Assembly (NCBI GenBank): GCA_019753235.1
Contig: JAIELF010000039.1
Coordinates: 1-51,507, forward strand
Source: a bacterium
GTDB lineage: Bacteria; Planctomycetota; Planctomycetia; Kolteriales; Kolteriaceae
Reading direction: 5' to 3'
DNA: 51,507 bases
Below are positions 44,968 through 51,507 of this stretch, piece by piece. The position numbers were made by a program, and so were the translations under genes. Below the pieces are notes generated by a model. That model was not told the DNA's origin and searched no databases. It was given only the letters and a program-made list of their open reading frames with translations. Each line of letters starts with the position of its first letter. Within the stretch, counting starts at the first letter, position 1.

Positions 44968-47710
44968 GGCCAAGCATCCCATCTTGGCAGAGTCGCGAGA
45001 ACTCGGGATATCGACGCACCGCTTCCTCATTGTTGGAGCGAGGCTCAAAGATTCCCAGTCGCAATCCACGCACAACGTCGGCGGCGACCTGATCGGCATC
45101 GTCAAGCTCTTCTGTTGACCAGGGGGCCGGGTAGTAGTTCGTATCCTCGATCGCCTTGGGGATGCAAATGTATCCCAGAGAGATGCCGGCCGCTGCATCG
45201 AGAATGCTCGGGTCGATCGCGGTGCCCGGCAACAAATGTCGGTAGAGAGGGAGTTGAAGGTCGACCCACATCTCGTTCGAACGATGTTGTTTGTCCGGCT
45301 CGATCATCGAATCGCCTGTCTTATAGTCGATGATCGCCAACTCGCCGGTTGATCGGTTGACATCAACGCGATCGATTCGCCCACGCAAGTAGAAAGGTTC
45401 GTCATCGACCCATAACGGCGCGGATGTCCCGAGCGCTTCGAGCTCGACATGAACGATCTCCCAGCCTTGCCGGGTTCGGTCGGCTTGCCAATTCGCAAAG
45501 GCACGCAACCGTCGTTTCATCTGCTCTCCTTGCAGCAGAACCGTCGGCAGACAGTCCGCAAATCGACCCCTTTCGATGTCAAGCCATTCCGCTTCGAAGA
45601 AGTCGGCGATTTGGTCGGCATCGGTGGAACGCACGACCGAGCTCTTGCCGAAAGCCTCAAAGATCTCGTGAAACAGACTGCCGAATGTTGGCGAGTCGAG
45701 TTCGGTCTCTTGATCGTCGACGGTGATAAGTTTGCAGACATGCCGAAGATAAAAGCGATAGGGGCACATTAAGTAGTCGCGAAACGCCGTCACGCGGAGA
45801 TGTTGGATGGTGGCGGCAGGGTCGGGTGTGGGAGGCGTCAGGCGAATTTGGTTGGACCCTGGATAGACGATGCGACGTTCGATGATTTCATCGCTGAAGA
45901 ACATCAACAATCGCCGGGCACGAACGGTGGCCGAGTCCGCCAGAAGCAGCGAGCTCGGCGTGAGCGGGTCCTTGGCGGCCGAGGTTCGCGCCATCAGAAA
46001 ACGAACATCCTTGCGCGAGGCCAAGATCATCGCGAGAGCATAACGATCGCGTGCCTTCCGTTCTTCATCGAAGGAAAGGTCGAGTTGCCGACAAACGGAT
46101 TCCGTCAGAATCGCCGCCGCCGGGCTCGTGCCGAGCCGTTCTTCATTCATTCCTGCAAGGATCACGTAGCCTGCTCGATCAAAAGGTAGATCAAGCCAAC
46201 CCTGGCCTCGAATGGTTCCCGCGTCGAGCACTCGCGGGCTCTGTTCGGGTGAATAGAAGGAGGCGACAATCTCCCACGCTTCGAGAGATGTCATCATGTC
46301 TGTCAACGTTGCGGGGAGATCGGCGGCCTGCTGCATGGCATTGCCGACGTGTTCGAAGTCTAAGAGCGCCTTCGGGTCGGTGGCTTGTTCGTAGACCGCT
46401 AGGAGCGTTTTTGAAAAGAGAGTTAACCAGTCGGCCAGCGAGCAGCGTTTTCTGGGCCAACGGTCCACAAGCAAAAGCAGATGCTCGGCCCAGGATAATC
46501 CTTCGCGCTCGAAGAGTTGCCTGGCTGGAATGGTTCGCGGCAGTCGTCGCGAGCGAAGTTGATCGATGTCGTTGGCTAACGCCGAGGGGAGAAGTGCTGC
46601 CTTGCTTGCCAGATAGTCAGCGAAGTCAGGATGCCGAACTAAGCGGGCCAAGTCTTCGGCTTTGTCCTGTTCAAGATAGGTCAGCAAATGAGTCAGCAGG
46701 GATAGCGGTGCCGACCGAGAGGGCTTTGGCAAATGGAAATAGTCAAGCTCGCGCGAGAACCGTTTCGCTTGACAGGCAAGCCTCGGAACAATTTCGGTAT
46801 CCACGATGCCGACGGTAATCTCTCGGGGTGGAACATCGCTCCACTGGTTTAGAATCTCGATCACCGCCAGGCTCTCTGCGGCGGGGTCCGCGACGACCGT
46901 GATCTTCGCATCATCAATCGCGATGGGTCGATTGATCCAACGCTTCCGATTCAGTCGGCCGTAGATGTCGAAATCCACAGCCTGATCCTGTGGAGCAATA
47001 ACCAGCGAGGAGATAACTGTTCCCACGGCGGCAGAGGCTTTCAATACCGACAAGCTTGCCGGGCGCAGATCAACAACGCCAAACAACCAAACTGGTCCAG
47101 GATGAGGAGAAAGTGGCTCAGCAAGAGCGGCTCGGCGATGCCAAGCAGGGTCGATGCGCTCGGCCCTCTCGAGTGTGAGGACATATTCGGTCCAAAGCCG
47201 ACCGATCTCCTCCCAGCGGGCTCGGCCGGCGGGTTCTTCATCGGGAAGAGCTTGGGCAACATCGGCCAGCGAATGGTTCTCGGCAGCGAGTTGATCATCC
47301 AATTCGACAAGTAACCGGGCATATCGCCGAATATTTTGGGTATGGTCGGCAGCAGGCCCCTTCCCCAGGAGAGATTCTCGCACGGCCGCGCCGGCGCCAG
47401 ACAGCGTCGCGAACCACGCCAGTTCTCGCTCGATGGAAGTCGCGCGACGAGGTTCAGGAGGAAGGAGATAAAGATCGATTTGACCCACGGTGATGACCGT
47501 TGGTGGCAACAGGAGGATCCCCTCCTGCTCGGCCCGTTGGGCCAAAAGAAATAGCAGATCGCGCCGAGCCGAAGCGGTCGGGACGATGAGCAGATGATTC
47601 GAAAGTTCGACGCGTTCTGCCAGCCGACCGTTTTGCCACGCGAACTCGACCGTCAGATCGATCGCGGGTTGGTCCCAGCCCAGAAACTTGCAAGTCCAAG
47701 GCAATCGCAT
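44960..47710 (-). CDS. addB: AddB-like helicase-fold/nuclease partner
   Basis: 916-residue partner of AddA. The N-terminal half has helicase-like folding but no Walker A Lys (HLLIVPTASARRDLL replaces it), as in AddB proteins that do not hydrolyse ATP. The C-terminal half has the nuclease domain: the LMCPYRFYLRHVCKL motif, GSLFHEIFEAFGK, FYLRGRIDRVDV and GELAIIDYKTGDS. In iron-sulphur AddB proteins a further C-x2-C-x5-C group follows the nuclease; I see only isolated Cys there (YICIP, RLCQD), so the cluster may be absent. The ATG is at 47710 and the stop is TAG. It is divergent from the SDR gene with about 220 bases between. Confidence 0.85.
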   Translation of the reverse strand: MRLPWTCKFLGWDQPAIDLTVEFAWQNGRLAERVELSNHLLIVPTASARRDLLFLLAQRAEQEGILLLPPTVITVGQIDLYLLPPEPRRATSIERELAWFATLSGAGAAVRESLLGKGPAADHTQNIRRYARLLVELDDQLAAENHSLADVAQALPDEEPAGRARWEEIGRLWTEYVLTLERAERIDPAWHRRAALAEPLSPHPGPVWLFGVVDLRPASLSVLKASAAVGTVISSLVIAPQDQAVDFDIYGRLNRKRWINRPIAIDDAKITVVADPAAESLAVIEILNQWSDVPPREITVGIVDTEIVPRLACQAKRFSRELDYFHLPKPSRSAPLSLLTHLLTYLEQDKAEDLARLVRHPDFADYLASKAALLPSALANDIDQLRSRRLPRTIPARQLFEREGLSWAEHLLLLVDRWPRKRCSLADWLTLFSKTLLAVYEQATDPKALLDFEHVGNAMQQAADLPATLTDMMTSLEAWEIVASFYSPEQSPRVLDAGTIRGQGWLDLPFDRAGYVILAGMNEERLGTSPAAAILTESVCRQLDLSFDEERKARDRYALAMILASRKDVRFLMARTSAAKDPLTPSSLLLADSATVRARRLLMFFSDEIIERRIVYPGSNQIRLTPPTPDPAATIQHLRVTAFRDYLMCPYRFYLRHVCKLITVDDQETELDSPTFGSLFHEIFEAFGKSSVVRSTDADQIADFFEAEWLDIERGRFADCLPTVLLQGEQMKRRLRAFANWQADRTRQGWEIVHVELEALGTSAPLWVDDEPFYLRGRIDRVDVNRSTGELAIIDYKTGDSMIEPDKQHRSNEMWVDLQLPLYRHLLPGTAIDPSILDAAAGISLGYICIPKAIEDTNYYPAPWSTEELDDADQVAADVVRGLRLGIFEPRSNNEEAVRRYPEFSRLCQDGMLGHE

Positions 47711-47928
47711 TGACTCCTACCGCGAGACTCGGCGAGGATCTTCCGTATACCGCCTCACGCGGGTTCCTTTGGGGGTCGATCTCACGGGCGACGGGAAAGA
47801 GACAAACGCCATTCGCCGCGACGGGGAACATTCTCCAATATCCCGTTGGTCCGTCCCGATGCCGATCGGTCGACCTCGTCAAGGTATCAGGTCCTTATAG
47901 GCCCGACCATCGTCCTAGCGGAGACCTC

Positions 47929-48789
47929 ATGGCGAGCCTGTCGAATCAAGGAGTGCGAAGTCCGATGGCAGAAAAGAAGTATGGGATTATCACCGGCGGA
48001 GCCAGCGGTCTGGGGCGAGCGCTCGCGCGGCAATTGGCTCGCGAGGGCTGGCATTTGGCGATTGCGGACATCAATGGGCCCGGAGCCGACGAGACTGTCC
48101 GGATGCTGGCGGCCGAGGGTGGTTCGGGGCAGGCGGAAAGTCTCGACGTCACCAAGCCTGAAGATTGGCAGGCTCTTTCGGATCGGCTTCGCCCGCAGTG
48201 GCCTAGACTTGACCTGCTGGTGAACAATGCCGGCGTGGCCGGGGCGGGCCTCGTCGGAGAGTTCTCGCTGGAAGATTGGAAGTGGGTCCTCGACATCAAT
48301 CTCAACAACGTGATTTACGGGACTCATTTCTTTATCGATTGGCTCAAAAGCAATCCCGGCAGAAGTCACATCATCAACACCGCGTCGTTCGCGGCGATCG
48401 CCAGCGCCCCTGGCATGGCCGCGTACAACGTTTCGAAGGCAGCCGTAGTCAGTCTGTCGGAAACTCTCTGGTGCGAACTGCAAGCCAACGACATCAGCGT
48501 GACGGTCATCTGTCCCGAGTTCTTCGCCACCAATCTGCTCGAAAAATCGCGATTCAATGATCCCAACGCCCTCAAGTTTGCGCGCAAGGCGTTTGAAAAA
48601 TCGACGTTCACTGCCGACGACGTCGCTCGATCCGCGATCGATGCCATGAAGAAGAACAAGCTTTACGTGATCTTGCCGAAGGCGGCTCGCCAGCGTTGGT
48701 ACCTCAAACGATTGAACCCGCAGTGGTTCTTAGGGAAGGTGACGGCGCTCATGGCCAAATCGACCGGCGGGGTTAAACGAAATGCGTGA
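47929..48789 (+). CDS. Short-chain dehydrogenase/reductase
   Basis: NAD(P)-dependent oxidoreductase of the classical SDR family, 286 residues from the ATG at 47929 (GGAG five bases upstream; an ATG at 47965 is possible). The cofactor motif TGGASGLG lies at about 22-29, LLVNNAGVAGAG supplies the conserved NNAG, and the catalytic residues are the Ser in NTASFAAI and Tyr and Lys in AAYNVSKAA. An Asp in IADIN at the end of the second strand favours NAD over NADP. The C-terminal 40 residues, basic with RWYLKRLNPQWFLGKV, are longer than in many members and resemble membrane-associated SDRs. The substrate is unknown. Confidence 0.88.
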   Translation: MASLSNQGVRSPMAEKKYGIITGGASGLGRALARQLAREGWHLAIADINGPGADETVRMLAAEGGSGQAESLDVTKPEDWQALSDRLRPQWPRLDLLVNNAGVAGAGLVGEFSLEDWKWVLDINLNNVIYGTHFFIDWLKSNPGRSHIINTASFAAIASAPGMAAYNVSKAAVVSLSETLWCELQANDISVTVICPEFFATNLLEKSRFNDPNALKFARKAFEKSTFTADDVARSAIDAMKKNKLYVILPKAARQRWYLKRLNPQWFLGKVTALMAKSTGGVKRNA

Positions 48790-48815
48790 CGCAGGCCGAT
48801 TCTCGATCGAGGATC

Positions 48816-49313
48816 TCAAGATTTCTTGAATCGCTGGCCGGTTGCTCGGCTGATGTCTCGCTTTACTTCGCGGGTTTTGATCGCGTCTCTCTTATCGTGC
48901 ATTTTCTTGCCACGCGCGAGGCCTATCTCAATTTTGGCTCGGCCATTTTTGAAATAGACCCGCAGTGGAATGAGCGTGAAACCCTTCTGCGAAGAGCCCT
49001 CGGCAAACTTGGCGATCTCCCGCCGATGCAGGAGTAGTTTTCGCGTCCGCTTGACCGGGTGGTTGAAGATGTTGCCCATGGCATACTCGGGGATCTCGAG
49101 CTTATGGAGCCAAAGTTCGCCGTCGGTGACCATGGCGTAGGCCTCTTCGATCGAACCCTGTCCCGCGCGCAGGCTCTTGACCTCGGTCCCTGTGAGGACC
49201 ATCCCCGCTTCGATTCGATCTAGAATCTCAAACTTGAAGGTGGCTTTGCGGTTTCGACAGACGACCTTTTCGCCGACCGCGTCCTTGGGAATATCTGCTT
49301 TCTTCTTGGCCAT
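48816..49313 (-). CDS. smpB: SsrA-binding protein SmpB
   Basis: Binds tmRNA and delivers it to stalled ribosomes in trans-translation. 165 residues, the expected length. Conserved parts are DRIEAGMVLTGTEVKSLRAG, the IPEYAMGNIFNHPVKRTRKLLLH segment split over the barrel, TLIPLRVYFKNGRAKIEIGLA and the basic C-terminal tail KKMHDKRDAIKTREVKRDI, which enters the mRNA channel. Its stop coincides with a perfect inverted repeat TCAAGA/TCTTGA. The tmRNA gene itself is not visible nearby. It is convergent with the SDR gene (26 bases) and downstream of the Pro-rich membrane protein gene. Confidence 0.96.
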   Translation of the reverse strand: MAKKKADIPKDAVGEKVVCRNRKATFKFEILDRIEAGMVLTGTEVKSLRAGQGSIEEAYAMVTDGELWLHKLEIPEYAMGNIFNHPVKRTRKLLLHRREIAKFAEGSSQKGFTLIPLRVYFKNGRAKIEIGLARGKKMHDKRDAIKTREVKRDISRATGQRFKKS

Positions 49314-49456
49314 GCACCCCGCCCCTGTCGCCGATCTTGCTCGGCGTTTCTTTCCGTGAGGATATGAGGAGCGAGGGGCGATTGCGACCGGGGCCGATCC
49401 GAGTACGACGAGCCTCGTTCAGCAACTCTGTCGATCACGAGCAACGACCGGGCACG

Positions 49457-50818
49457 CTACTTGGGCGGCAAGACAGGCTCCAGGTGCGAAACGGGCGCGG
49501 GGGGCGCGGTAGAGGTACTTTCCGGTGCGGACCAGCCGGCGGGCGATTCGGGAGCGACGCTTTGATTATTGGGAAGCTCGGTGGTCGCCGTCGGGATCGG
49601 AGGCAGTGCTCGTGGGGCCGGCAGGTCGGCAGGCGGTGCGAGCGATTCATTCGAGAGTGCGGGTAGTTCGGTGGACGCCGTGGGAGGCGTCACCGACGGC
49701 GGTGGCTCGGCCGTGACGGTCGGCTCAACACGGGTTCCGTCGGCGCTCGTGGGATTCGGGTCGACAGCGGGCGACGGGGCGAACGTGGGCGAGAATCGAT
49801 CGTACTGGACTCGGCACCAGAGCGACGCCTGCTGAAACGATTCGTCAACCATTCTGGATATTCGTCGAGTATCGACTTTCTGCACCTCGGGCCAAACCTT
49901 GTAAGCGAAAAACCCCATCATGACGATCCCCGCCAACGCCACCGCGCCGGCCAGGGGTTCAAGCCAAGCCCATGGATTGCTCACCGTTGGCATCGGAGAG
50001 TGCGATTCTACTCGGCCAGGGTGCGGGGCGGCCTCGAAATCGTCGATCACCCGCTGCGCGTTTCCCATCACTGTGGATGATCCGACCTGTGGGAAGGGGT
50101 GGTGATTCTCGAAGCCCGACTGTCCGATTCCCTGAGAATAGGGGTGCGTGGCAGATCGGCCCGGCTCTGCCAAAGGAAGTGAAACGCTTTCGCTCCAAGC
50201 TTGCTTGGGGGCCGACGGACCAAACAGCGACGCGAGCCCGCCGCGAGGAGCATCCGACGCGATCCCAGGGTAGTCGAGCATGCCGACCCCTCCGCCGCCC
50301 GTGGAAGGATTCTGCGGCAAGCGCGACGGACCCATGTCCATCGGGCTGGTTGGCATTCGCGGGGCCAGCGGTATCTCGCTGGGCAATCCGAAATGGGACG
50401 GGTGCGCGGGATTGGCTGGAATGGTGGGGGGAGCCTCGTGGCTGGCCATCATCGTCGGTGCCGGATGCGCGTAATCAAACCGCTTTGCCGGGTTAGCCGC
50501 GGGGGTAGCGGTTGGCTGAGTGGCTCGCTCCTTTTTGAGTCGTTGCAATTCCACGGAGCATTCTTCCGCGGGATATCGCATGAGAAGCTGAGCGAAAAAG
50601 AGGGGAGCGTTGTTTTCGCGAACCGCCACATGATTGGGATGGCAGGCGAGGATCTGCTCTCGGCAAAGATCCGCCAGGGGTTGGTTCCCGACCCGCCGGG
50701 AGTAGTAGAGAGCCAAGGCGTAACAGTCGGCCGCTTCGGGAAGCTGGCCGGCCCGCGCCTTAAAGTCGGCCAACTCGAAGTAGATCGACTGGAGTTCTTC
50801 CTTGGATGTGCCGGCCAT
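49457..50818 (-). CDS. Single-span membrane protein with N-terminal TPR-like and Pro-rich regions
   Basis: Unrecognised as a whole. 453 residues from the ATG at 50818, with GGAGG five bases upstream; a GTG at 50821 is adjacent. The first 90 residues are helical with a TPR-like pattern (IYFELADFKARAGQLPEAADCYALALYY) and a following helix. A long Pro/Ser/Gly-rich linker runs to about 285, then one transmembrane helix (LAGAVALAGIVMMGFFAYKVW) and a 110-residue Pro/Thr/Ala-rich tail. Topology suggests a cytoplasmic N-terminus and an extracytoplasmic disordered tail. It may be a scaffold or adaptor, but nothing identifies a partner. It is 143 bases upstream of smpB. Confidence 0.65.
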   Translation of the reverse strand: MAGTSKEELQSIYFELADFKARAGQLPEAADCYALALYYSRRVGNQPLADLCREQILACHPNHVAVRENNAPLFFAQLLMRYPAEECSVELQRLKKERATQPTATPAANPAKRFDYAHPAPTMMASHEAPPTIPANPAHPSHFGLPSEIPLAPRMPTSPMDMGPSRLPQNPSTGGGGVGMLDYPGIASDAPRGGLASLFGPSAPKQAWSESVSLPLAEPGRSATHPYSQGIGQSGFENHHPFPQVGSSTVMGNAQRVIDDFEAAPHPGRVESHSPMPTVSNPWAWLEPLAGAVALAGIVMMGFFAYKVWPEVQKVDTRRISRMVDESFQQASLWCRVQYDRFSPTFAPSPAVDPNPTSADGTRVEPTVTAEPPPSVTPPTASTELPALSNESLAPPADLPAPRALPPIPTATTELPNNQSVAPESPAGWSAPESTSTAPPAPVSHLEPVLPPK

Positions 50819-51102
50819 CACCGCCTCCGTGCGGAAAGGTCTTTGGTGTCCAACTCGTTGGGTCCGAAACCAGGATTACCCAGCCCAACCCATGGGGAAG
50901 ATGTAGCTTAGGTTCCGTTTTCGCTCAAGACCGGCTTACCGGGGACTTATCCCGCCGAATGGACATCCTTTATGGAAAAGACGGATCCTTCTTTTCTCCG
51001 TCCTTACCAAGATTCCCAGCAATCCCTTCCCATCAGTCCCTGCCGTGCGACAATCAAAAAGTGGGCGACAGCCAAGGATCCTATCCGAAGTGCGACCGGT
51101 TT
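50819..51102. other. Divergent intergenic region near the right edge
   Basis: About 280 bases between the Pro-rich membrane protein and the secreted protein at the edge. It holds a short inverted repeat, GACGGA/TCCGTC, within 50980-51002. No convincing -35/-10 pair was found on either strand and no RNA gene is apparent. Confidence 0.3.
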
Positions 51103-51507
51103 ATGGCCGCGATGATGGTTCCAAGGAGCAGACTTTTGATCTCTTTTACCAGGGCTGGGTCGATCGGTTGGATCTTTTGGATCATCGTGACATCGGCGTC
51201 GCCTGCGAGGCCCGCGGACCATGTTCTAATGATTGGTGGTGGGCCGACCCCCGACCACAGTCAACTTTCCATCGAGCAGAACATGCTCTTCTTTCGGCAA
51301 ACGCTGGCCGACCTGGGGCGATTCGACATCACCCCGCACGTACTTTTTGCCTCCGGCCCCGATCAACAGGCCGACGTCTGTCAACAAGCGTTCGATCGAC
51401 TGCCGCGAGTCCATCAATTGCTCGCGGGGGTTCTCGGCCATCAAGGGGTGATCGAACTCGAGTACCGCGCGCATGACATTGGAAGCGTGGACGGGCCCGC
51501 CACGAGT
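51103..51507 (+). CDS. Secreted hypothetical protein, 5' part only
   Basis: An open frame that runs off the window end without a stop (135 codons). In-frame ATGs at 51103, 51112 and 51115 precede a signal peptide (SIGWIFWIIVTSASPARPA), followed by ADHVLMIGGGPTPDHSQLSI, EQNMLFFRQTLADLG and ITPHVLFASGPDQQADV. The Gly-rich strand-loop after the signal peptide and the QNMLFF segment look like the start of an alpha/beta domain and recall caspase- or C13-like planctomycete proteins. I cannot confirm any family from this portion. The shorter frames over the same bases are shadows. Confidence 0.6.
   Translation, partial: MAAMMVPRSRLLISFTRAGSIGWIFWIIVTSASPARPADHVLMIGGGPTPDHSQLSIEQNMLFFRQTLADLGRFDITPHVLFASGPDQQADVCQQAFDRLPRVHQLLAGVLGHQGVIELEYRAHDIGSVDGPATS

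Noticed and set aside
48802..48829. Inverted repeats CTCGATCGAG and TCAAGA/TCTTGA between the SDR gene and smpB
   Set aside because: Stems are very short with almost no loop and no U-run; probably chance.
49314..49456. tmRNA gene next to smpB
   Set aside because: No tRNA-like 3' end, CCA or tag-peptide frame is visible.

Overview
The window looks like a chromosomal segment of a planctomycete (PVC superphylum), roughly 58% GC and densely coded. The assignment rests on gene content: a PVC-type dehydrogenase with a C-terminal CxxCH haem site, a large membrane Ser/Thr kinase with an extracytoplasmic beta-helix-like half, a FloA-type flotillin, MORN-type lipoproteins, and several secreted or membrane proteins I cannot name. 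I found no tRNA, rRNA, tmRNA, CRISPR array, insertion sequence or prophage. Base composition looks uniform, so most of the window reads as core or lineage-core genome rather than a mobile island.

Layout. 1-5984 holds purA (interrupted by an amber codon at the window edge), carA, an LptF/LptG-type permease, a MORN-repeat lipoprotein and citrate synthase. 6405-8129 is a pyruvate/indolepyruvate-decarboxylase-type enzyme, divergent from citrate synthase. 8152-11533 (minus) is a probable operon of a secreted protein, an ATP-grasp enzyme, an unknown protein and a flavin reductase. 12107-17762 (plus) holds the kinase, a tyrosine-phosphatase-like lipoprotein that has lost its catalytic Cys and Arg, and scpA. 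17784-22635 (minus) holds a PVC cytochrome, a coupled membrane protein, a DUF1295 protein and hisB. A Nudix hydrolase and a secreted epoxide-hydrolase-like protein follow on plus.

24235-30427 (minus) is a pstSCAB phosphate importer whose two permeases carry very large extra domains; phoU is absent here. 30606-32517 (minus) pairs a glucuronokinase-like GHMP kinase with a GalU-like nucleotidyltransferase, a likely kinase-plus-pyrophosphorylase route to a UDP-sugar. 33758-36379 (minus) has an Nramp-related transporter and FloA. 36428-40837 (plus) is a compact run: EboE-like protein, SLC1-type symporter, Gfo/Idh/MocA oxidoreductase, a conserved small protein and a 56-residue membrane peptide. 40918-47710 (minus) carries a site-2 protease and an AddA/AddB-like helicase-nuclease pair. 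47929 to the end holds an SDR enzyme, smpB, a Pro-rich single-span membrane protein and the start of a secreted protein cut by the window edge.

Many neighbouring genes overlap by 1-8 bases (ATGA, GTGA, TTGA, TGATG), so translational coupling defines most of the proposed operons. The least conventional parts are the ATP-grasp operon, the pseudophosphatase beside the kinase, the GHMP kinase/nucleotidyltransferase pair, the orphan EboE operon and the amber codon in purA. I do not see one unmistakable new defence or biosynthetic system.
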